DNA from: Campylobacteraceae bacterium
GTDB taxonomy: Bacteria > Campylobacterota > Campylobacteria > Campylobacterales > Sulfurovaceae
Direction: 5' to 3'
NCBI GenBank assembly: GCA_027026055.1
Contig: JALVPA010000168.1
Location: 1 to 10,008 of the forward strand
DNA length: 10,008 nucleotides
The position numbers and the translations under genes were made by a program. The notes under the pieces are model-generated. The model was not told where the DNA came from. It worked only from the letters and a program-made list of their open reading frames with translations, and made no database searches. Positions 6,135 to 10,008 of this stretch are shown here, one piece after another. The first letter of the stretch is position 1, and every line of letters begins with the position of its first letter.

Positions 6135-6286
6135 GAGAATCTCCTAAGGAGATCTTCAAATGAGGAATGAGGAATGAGGAACGAAGAGTGAAGAGTGAAG
6201 AGTGTCGGTATGCGTTGCTTTGCGACGCTTCTATTGGATGAACTATTCTCTTTTGGGTTGCTTATTATGTGCTGCTCATTGTCCAC
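6131..6286 (-). CDS. Candidate leader ORF of module B, overlapping the hydrolase start
   Basis: A 51-codon frame starts with GTG at 6286..6284, six bases after GAGGAG, and ends with TGA at 6133..6131 overlapping the hydrolase ATG as ATGA. An in-frame TAG lies just upstream of the GTG, so it cannot extend further back. The product starts VDNEQHIISNPKE and ends SSFEDLLRRFS, against LENLQRRFS in the module A leader. The middle parts of the two leaders are read in different frames across the shared REP hairpin, but both return to the same frame at the end. That return, with the shared start signal, supports function; the lack of protein similarity in the middle argues that any selection is on translation, not on the peptide. 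It is shorter than most gene finders report. Confidence 0.3.
   Translation of the reverse strand: MDNEQHIISNPKENSSSNRSVAKQRIPTLFTLHSSFLIPHSSFEDLLRRFS
6135..6157 (-). promoter_or_regulatory. Hairpin enclosing the hydrolase ribosome binding site
   Basis: Arms 6135-6144 and 6148-6157 surround a 3-base loop and pair over ten positions on the minus strand, with one A-C mismatch and one G-U pair. As before tsaD, the 3' arm carries the GGAG core and abuts the ATG. The 28 bases 6132-6159 match 5338-5365 at 24 positions. Confidence 0.5.
6159..6207. repeat. Degenerate heptamer array of module B
   Basis: Seven units keep strict 7-base register on the plus strand: three AATGAGG, one AACGAAG, two AGTGAAG, and AGTGTCG running into the REP-like unit. 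The AGTGAAG units are the module A heptamer in another phase. The gradual change from one unit type to the next suggests an old array with a second expanded subtype. Inverted units continue past the other end of the core at 6337-6364 (ACTCTTC, GTTCTTC, ACTCTTA, TCTCTTC), where they overlap the dxr stop codon. Confidence 0.8.
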
Positions 6287-6333
6287 CGTCTACTCCTCAT
6301 AGCCTATCTTGGCTTTTCGAAAAAAAGCATACC
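6207..6333. repeat. Module B core: inverted pair of REP-like units
   Basis: This 127-base core has the same ends as module A: GGTATGC at 6207-6213 and GCATACC at 6327-6333. The left hairpin, 6212-6228, reads GCGTTGC TTT GCGACGC and pairs fully on the minus or plus strand transcript if one G-U pair is allowed. The right hairpin, 6312-6328, keeps six of seven pairs. Blocks 6207-6235 and 5462-5490 match at 27 of 29 bases; 6312-6338 and 5553-5579 at 25 of 27. The interior is less alike apart from the Shine-Dalgarno and GTG block at 6284-6300, which matches 5517-5533 at 14 of 17 with only transitions. Confidence 0.72.
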
Positions 6334-6354
6334 ATAACTCTTCGTTCTTCACTC

Positions 6355-7437
6355 TTATCTCTTCATTGCATAAGTTCTGACCTCCTTATCGATCGTGATA
6401 ATGTCTTCAATACTGCTTGGAACGACATCTTCAAAATGCCTGTAGGCATCCAAGACTATCTTGCTCATGCCGAAAAAGCCGCATTGTCCTTTTTTAAACG
6501 CTTCGATGGCGACTTCGTTGGCGGCGTTGAGGACGACGCCGAGGTGGGGATGTGCCAAAAGGTGCGATTTGATACTCCATATCGGGTAGCGGTGTTCTTC
6601 GATGGGGGCGAAAGAGAGTTCGCCGATACCAAGGAGATCGACGGGCGAAAGGATCGGTTCTGTCACTTCGCCTTTGAGGGCGAAGGCGATGGGAAGTTTC
6701 ATATCGACACCGGCAAAATGGGCGGTGGTGGAGCCGTCGACAAACTCGACCAGCGCGTGCACGATCGATTTTTTTTCGATCAGCGCATCGACATCGGCGG
6801 TACCGAAAAGCCATTTCGCTTCGAGGAGTTCGAAGAGTTTGTTGGTCATGGTGGCGCTATCGACGGTGATCTTGTCTCCCATCGACCAGTTGGGGTGTTT
6901 GAGAGCATCGGCAAAGGTCGCCGTTTTCATCTCCTCTATCTCCCACTCTCTAAAAGCGCCACCGCTAGCGGTGATGTAGAGTTTGCGAAAAGGTCGGTTG
7001 TTTAGCAGATACCATAAACCGAAATGTTCGCTGTCAATCGGCGTAATCAGCGACATATCGATAAACTCCCCCGCCACGACCAGCGATTCTTTGTTGGCAA
7101 GGGCGACTTTTTTACCGAGTCGTGTCGCTTTGAGGGTGGGGGCAAGCCCCGCATAGCCGACCAGTGCATTGACTATAGTTGGGCTTTGCGACTCCTCTAT
7201 GATCGAAAGGATTCCTTCCGTACCGACACGCACATCGGAGTGGTTGACGCGCGCTTTGTCTTTTTCGCGGGCAATGGCGACCGTTTTGGGGGAGAACGCG
7301 GCGATTTGTTCGTTGAGCAAGTCGATATTGTTTCCCGCCACCAGCGCTTCGACTTCGATATTGTAGTGTTTCGCCACCGCCAACGTATTGACTCCGATCG
7401 AGCCTGTGGAGCCGAGCAGTACGATGCTCTCTTTCAT
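6355..7437 (-). CDS. dxr: 1-deoxy-D-xylulose 5-phosphate reductoisomerase (IspC)
   Basis: Dxr converts 1-deoxy-D-xylulose 5-phosphate to 2-C-methyl-D-erythritol 4-phosphate with NADPH and a divalent metal, the first committed step of the MEP isoprenoid pathway, in the cytoplasm. The 360-residue protein has the NADPH-binding GSTGSIGVNTL at 9-19, ANKESLV at 114-120, the metal site IDSEHFG at 134-140 (Asp135 and Glu137) with Glu203 in NKLFELLEAKWLF, the substrate-binding TASGGAFRE at 156-164, and MGDKITVDSATMTNK at 186-200. It is complete. The start has AAGGA about 11 bases upstream, overlapping the cdsA TAA, and the gap to cdsA is only 12 bases, so the two are co-transcribed. The stop codon lies inside heptamers belonging to module B, so the C-terminal MKR codons (ATGAAGAGATAA) are themselves repeat-like. 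The cdsA-dxr pairing is usual in this phylum. Confidence 0.97.
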   Translation of the reverse strand: MKESIVLLGSTGSIGVNTLAVAKHYNIEVEALVAGNNIDLLNEQIAAFSPKTVAIAREKDKARVNHSDVRVGTEGILSIIEESQSPTIVNALVGYAGLAPTLKATRLGKKVALANKESLVVAGEFIDMSLITPIDSEHFGLWYLLNNRPFRKLYITASGGAFREWEIEEMKTATFADALKHPNWSMGDKITVDSATMTNKLFELLEAKWLFGTADVDALIEKKSIVHALVEFVDGSTTAHFAGVDMKLPIAFALKGEVTEPILSPVDLLGIGELSFAPIEEHRYPIWSIKSHLLAHPHLGVVLNAANEVAIEAFKKGQCGFFGMSKIVLDAYRHFEDVVPSSIEDIITIDKEVRTYAMKR

Positions 7438-7449
7438 TGTAAAGAGTCC

Positions 7450-8205
7450 TTAAAGAAAGGCACGCAGGGCGATTACCATCATCGGCGCGCCGAAAAGATA
7501 GCCGTCGATACGGTCGAGAATCCCTCCGTGTCCGGGGAGTAGATCGCCGCTGTCTTTGACCCCCGCTTGGCGTTTGAGGTAGCTTTCGAAGAGATCGCCG
7601 AAGACCGATGCGACGGAAGTAAGCAATGTCACGACGAAAGCGATCCATCCCGGAGCGACATATAGCCCTACATAAGTGCCCGCCGCCGTAGCGAATACGA
7701 TACCGCCGATCACTCCTTCAAGCGTTTTGTTGGGGCTGGTGTCCGAAAACTTCGTTTTGCCTATTGCTTTACCGGTAAAAAAGGCCATCACATCGGTCAG
7801 CGCCACGGTGACCAATAGCCAAAACATCGCTTGGATACCGAAATCTTCGTAGAGAATCAAAAAGAAAAAGATGCCGCTAAGCGGGTAGAGAAACGGCAAA
7901 ATCAAGCGTCGGTCGAAATTGTGCAAATAGGCGATGGCACCGCCGAAAATGATCGCTACGAAGTAGAAAAGATCGTCGGGATTGGGATAGACGTATGTGA
8001 CAAGCCACAATACGCTTGCCCAAAAATACGCCGAAGGTCCTTTGAGATTGAAAAGTTTCATCGCTTCGTAAAAAGCGAAATGATAGATCAGACCCAAAAA
8101 GAGCCACATGACGAAAAAGTTGTCGAGCCAACCGATAAATCCGACGACGGCAAGAAGCCCGATACCCGTTAGCCAGCGTTTTTTGTGATCCGTAAAAAGT
8201 TTCAT
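7450..8205 (-). CDS. cdsA: Phosphatidate cytidylyltransferase (CDP-diacylglycerol synthase)
   Basis: CdsA makes CDP-diacylglycerol and pyrophosphate from CTP and phosphatidic acid in the inner membrane, supplying all phospholipid head-group branches. The 251-residue protein is mostly hydrophobic, with about seven to eight membrane segments (for example around 11-27, 30-44, 60-73, 80-94, 102-118, 126-144, 163-182 and 186-204). It ends with the family signature, S-x-L-K-R at 208-212 followed by KDSGDLLPGHGGILDRID at 217-234, whose Asp and Lys residues bind metal and CTP. Length is normal. The ATG has only a weak GGAT ribosome site seven bases upstream, but it sits 23 bases from a start point predicted from the near-ideal extended -10 at 8243..8235. 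The gene therefore heads the cdsA-dxr-hydrolase-tsaD run. Confidence 0.96.
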   Translation of the reverse strand: MKLFTDHKKRWLTGIGLLAVVGFIGWLDNFFVMWLFLGLIYHFAFYEAMKLFNLKGPSAYFWASVLWLVTYVYPNPDDLFYFVAIIFGGAIAYLHNFDRRLILPFLYPLSGIFFFLILYEDFGIQAMFWLLVTVALTDVMAFFTGKAIGKTKFSDTSPNKTLEGVIGGIVFATAAGTYVGLYVAPGWIAFVVTLLTSVASVFGDLFESYLKRQAGVKDSGDLLPGHGGILDRIDGYLFGAPMMVIALRAFL

Positions 8206-8234
8206 GCGATATCCGTAGCGTAAAGGTTGTGGCG

Positions 8235-8243
8235 ATTATACCA
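8235..8243 (-). promoter_or_regulatory. cdsA: Extended -10 promoter of cdsA
   Basis: On the minus strand TGGTATAAT at 8243..8235 is a perfect TGn-TATAAT extended -10. No TTGACA-like box is seen 16-18 bases upstream, which is normal for sigma-70 promoters of this phylum. The predicted start near 8228 gives a 5' leader of about 23 bases. It lies in the short gap between the NFACT stop and cdsA. Confidence 0.7.
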
Positions 8244-8256
8244 TAAACGGCGTTAG

Positions 8257-9612
8257 TTACTCCCGTATCTCCACCCCTTCTTTAAGTACGGGGATTGTTT
8301 GGTATTTGTCATACTCGACATGTGCGCCTTCTTGTATTTTGACGAATTTGCGTTTGGTATAATCGACCAGATAGTTGCCCGGTTTGTCGGTGGAAAAATC
8401 CGCACAAAGTTTTGCAGCCGCTTGCAAAACGGTATCGGGGAGGTTTTGTTTGTCGGTACGGATAATGACATGCGAACCGGGAATGTCTCGTACATGCATC
8501 CAAATATCGTTACTTTTGGCGGCTTTGAGGAGCGCTTGGTTTTCTCTGGCGTTACGTCCCACCATCACCTTATAATCTTCGATCCAAAAGAGTTCGCCTT
8601 CTTTGAATTTCTCTTTTTTGCGCCGGGCTTTGCCGCGTTTGGGTGCGAGCAGTTCGATGTCGTAAAGCGTTTTTGCCTGCGCAAGGGCGTAAGCGATATT
8701 TTCGTAAAACGCCTTTTTTTCCATAAGATTATCGCGTTCGATATGAACGTTTGCGGCTTTGTTGCGTGCGCGTTTGGCAAGGTTGAAATAGTAGTCTCCC
8801 ATGCGGGCGGGTTTGATGCTTTCGGGAAGGGGGATCACGATGCGATTGCCTTCGAAATCGACGGTTTCGAGAACCTTGTTGTAGGGTTCGATACGGTGTA
8901 GATTTGCCAAAACGAGCGTGGCGTAATGCGTATAGATCTCCGCTTCCTTTTTTAGCTGTGTTTCGTCGGGCAGTGCGTTTATCGCACGGGCGATGGTTTC
9001 GATCTTTTTTTCGATACGTTGGATATGCTGTTTTTTAAGCGCTTCGAGACGTTGTTTTTCGAATACGGCAAAACGTGTTTCGAGTACGGTATCGATCTCC
9101 TCCGGCGCTATTGTCTCTTCCGTCGCTTCGTATTTTTGTTTGCGCGGTGGAAGGGGTTGTAAGATGACGCCGGGGCGTACGACGCGAAAAGAGCTTTGCG
9201 CGTCGATATGACGTAGCGCTTCGAGGATACGATTTTCTTCGTCGAGCAAAATGGCGTTGGTATGGCGTCCGGTAAACTCCAACTGGAGTATTGTGCGTCG
9301 GCTCTTGTACGCACTTCGACTCGCCACATGCAACCGTAAGATGCGATCGTTTCTCTCGACTTCCGCTTTGAACAGTTTTCCTCCGGAGAGGAGCGAGTGC
9401 AATAGCGTGTCGAAAGGAGCGTTGAAACCTTGGGCGGGACGCTTGGAGGGCGCTTTGTAAACGGTACTGTGTCCGCGCGTCATATCAAAACGGTAAGCGT
9501 GCGTTTTGTCGAATACGATTTCGATCGTGTTCTCTTCGACACGTCTGGCGCGCGTAATGTGTTCGAATCCATTCAACCGTTCGGCGACGGCTTGAAGTTC
9601 GCGATATTTCAT
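8257..9612 (-). CDS. NFACT-family protein (RqcH-like; often annotated fibronectin-binding protein)
   Basis: Bacterial NFACT proteins such as RqcH bind split 50S subunits carrying a stalled peptidyl-tRNA and recruit tRNA-Ala to add alanine tails for degradation; older names as fibronectin-binding proteins are probably misleading. From the ATG at 9612 the protein has 451 residues. NFACT-N is visible in EFTGRHTNAILLDEENR and EALRHID (about 112-137), a coiled-coil-rich helical middle lies at about 170-235 and 280-315, and the NFACT-R domain has WIEDYKVMVGRNARENQ (343-359) and DIWMHVRDIPGSHVII (369-384), the conserved tRNA-contacting stretch. It is shorter than B. subtilis RqcH (about 570) but similar to the C. 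jejuni protein. A GTG at 9645 would add 11 residues, but the ATG is preferred because AAGGGG lies five bases before it and relatives begin MKY. The gene ends two bases before the cdsA promoter spacer. Confidence 0.9.
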   Translation of the reverse strand: MKYRELQAVAERLNGFEHITRARRVEENTIEIVFDKTHAYRFDMTRGHSTVYKAPSKRPAQGFNAPFDTLLHSLLSGGKLFKAEVERNDRILRLHVASRSAYKSRRTILQLEFTGRHTNAILLDEENRILEALRHIDAQSSFRVVRPGVILQPLPPRKQKYEATEETIAPEEIDTVLETRFAVFEKQRLEALKKQHIQRIEKKIETIARAINALPDETQLKKEAEIYTHYATLVLANLHRIEPYNKVLETVDFEGNRIVIPLPESIKPARMGDYYFNLAKRARNKAANVHIERDNLMEKKAFYENIAYALAQAKTLYDIELLAPKRGKARRKKEKFKEGELFWIEDYKVMVGRNARENQALLKAAKSNDIWMHVRDIPGSHVIIRTDKQNLPDTVLQAAAKLCADFSTDKPGNYLVDYTKRKFVKIQEGAHVEYDKYQTIPVLKEGVEIRE

Positions 9613-9623
9613 GGATGCCCCTT

Positions 9624-9649
9624 TTCGGTGCCCGTAGTCGCGCACCGAA
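9624..9649 (-). promoter_or_regulatory. 5' leader hairpin directly upstream of the NFACT ribosome site
   Basis: TTCGGTGC (9624-9631) and GCACCGAA (9642-9649) form a perfect 8-bp stem with a 10-nt loop. In the minus-strand transcript its 3' foot touches the AAGGGG Shine-Dalgarno sequence at 9623..9618. A shorter competing stem, CCGA with TCGG (9645-9655), shares bases with it. The hairpin would occupy most of the predicted 42-base leader. It may stabilise the mRNA or affect initiation; no ligand or protein partner is suggested by the sequence. Confidence 0.5.
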
Positions 9650-9660
9650 TATCGGGTGGC

Positions 9661-9669
9661 ATTTTAGCA
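9661..9669 (-). promoter_or_regulatory. Extended -10 promoter of the NFACT gene
   Basis: On the minus strand TGCTAAAAT at 9669..9661 fits an extended -10 (TGn followed by TAAAAT) in AT-rich surroundings. The predicted start near 9654 gives a leader of about 42 bases. It is divergent to the leuC promoter, with the two -10 boxes about 60 bases apart. Confidence 0.6.
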
Positions 9670-9728
9670 TATTTTACGTTTTTATGAGAGGATTGTTCCG
9701 ATCGAGAAAATACTAATGCATATTTCGA

Positions 9729-9734
9729 TATAAT
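9729..9734 (+). promoter_or_regulatory. leuC: -10 box of leuC
   Basis: A perfect TATAAT at 9729-9734 follows T-rich sequence and has no clear -35, as usual in Campylobacterota. Transcription from about 9741 gives a leader of only 23 bases containing the AAGGA ribosome site, so there is no room for a leucine attenuator or T-box downstream of it. Confidence 0.65.
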
Positions 9735-9763
9735 CCGCACAATTATCTACGAAGGATATACCC

Positions 9764-10008
9764 ATGGGTCAGACAATCACCGAAAAGATCTTCTCCGAAC
9801 ACGCAGGACGCGAAGTCAAAGCGGGCGAGATCGTGCGCGTCGATATCGATATGATCATCGGTAACGACATCACCACGCCTATCTCGATCCGCGCCTTTGA
9901 AGAGAGCGGCGCGACGAAGTTGGCGCGCCCCGATAACTTCTGTATCGTGATGGATCACTACATCCCCGCCAAAGATATCGCTTCGGCGAACCAAGCCAAG
10001 ATCAGCCG
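9764..10008 (+). CDS. leuC: 3-isopropylmalate dehydratase large subunit (5' part; runs off the window)
   Basis: LeuC with LeuD isomerises 2-isopropylmalate to 3-isopropylmalate using a [4Fe-4S] cluster, the second step of leucine synthesis. The 81 complete codons visible match the N-terminus of the LeuC/homoaconitase-type large subunit: MGQTITEKIFSEHAG at 1-15, then MIIGNDITTPISIRAF at 30-45, and RPDNFCIVMDHYIPAKD at 55-71. The IxxNDITTPI form and the DHYIPAKD stretch point to the shorter LeuC2-like type found in Campylobacterota rather than the E. coli type, though the cluster cysteines lie beyond the window. The start is fixed by GAAGGA seven bases upstream of the ATG and by the -10 at 9729. 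Leucine-specific versus homoaconitase-like function cannot be decided from this fragment; 3-isopropylmalate dehydratase is the expected role here. Confidence 0.9.
   Translation, partial: MGQTITEKIFSEHAGREVKAGEIVRVDIDMIIGNDITTPISIRAFEESGATKLARPDNFCIVMDHYIPAKDIASANQAKIS

Noticed and set aside
6202..7005. Plus-strand open frame of 267 codons over module B and dxr
   Set aside because: Most of it is antisense to dxr, and its first part is translated heptamers and REP-like sequence; no motif or ribosome site supports it.
9613..9645. GTG start at 9645 for the NFACT gene, giving 11 more residues
   Set aside because: The extension would lie across the leader hairpin and has no ribosome site, while the ATG at 9612 has AAGGGG at good spacing and matches the usual MKY start of relatives.
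1..10008. tRNA, rRNA or complete insertion sequence in the window
   Set aside because: The window is almost fully covered by protein genes, and the gaps hold only hairpins and repeats; no cloverleaf, rRNA segment or transposase was seen.

Overview
This window is most likely chromosome of a member of the Campylobacterota (formerly Epsilonproteobacteria), probably a free-living, mid-GC lineage. The evidence is the family look of TsaD, GyrB, the NFACT protein and LeuC, and a gene order (tsaD, one variable gene, dxr, cdsA, NFACT gene) that matches, from memory, the Campylobacter jejuni cluster Cj1344c-Cj1349c. A genus cannot be assigned by reading. Nearly every base is coding, and every complete protein gene runs on the minus strand; only leuC at the right edge is on the plus strand.

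Layout, right to left, as the minus strand is transcribed. A divergent promoter region (about 9660-9763) separates plus-strand leuC (leucine synthesis, cut by the window edge) from an NFACT/RqcH-type gene. A strong extended -10 then leads into cdsA (CDP-diacylglycerol synthase), dxr (MEP-pathway reductoisomerase), a small RBBP9/YdeN-type serine hydrolase and tsaD (tRNA t6A synthesis). A hairpin with a T-run separates tsaD from gyrB. gyrB, a two-TM GGDEF-EAL protein with broken active-site motifs, and queF (queuosine precursor reductase) follow as a tightly overlapped run with 1-base and 4-base overlaps. At the extreme left a further minus-strand gene may begin. Apart from the two intergenic modules, this is housekeeping DNA for translation quality, tRNA modification, DNA topology, lipid and isoprenoid synthesis.

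The part worth attention is a pair of related intergenic modules, in the same orientation, that bracket the hydrolase gene: module A between hydrolase and tsaD (about 5338-5602) and module B between dxr and hydrolase (about 6132-6364). Each has the same parts in the same order: a hairpin that takes in the Shine-Dalgarno sequence of the downstream gene and abuts its ATG; a tandem array of heptamers (GTGAAGR in A, degenerate in B); an inverted pair of REP-like units (GGTAT followed by a 17-nt hairpin built 7-3-7); and inverted heptamers running into the 3' end of the upstream gene. Both modules also hold a short open frame with a GAGGAG Shine-Dalgarno six bases before a GTG start. Both frames end in the same RRFS residues and a TGA that overlaps the ATG of the next gene. 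Because seven is not a multiple of three, gain or loss of heptamers would change the frame in which a ribosome reaches the hairpin. This gives a testable, speculative picture of repeat-tuned translational coupling, with REP/BIME-like mobility as the simpler alternative.
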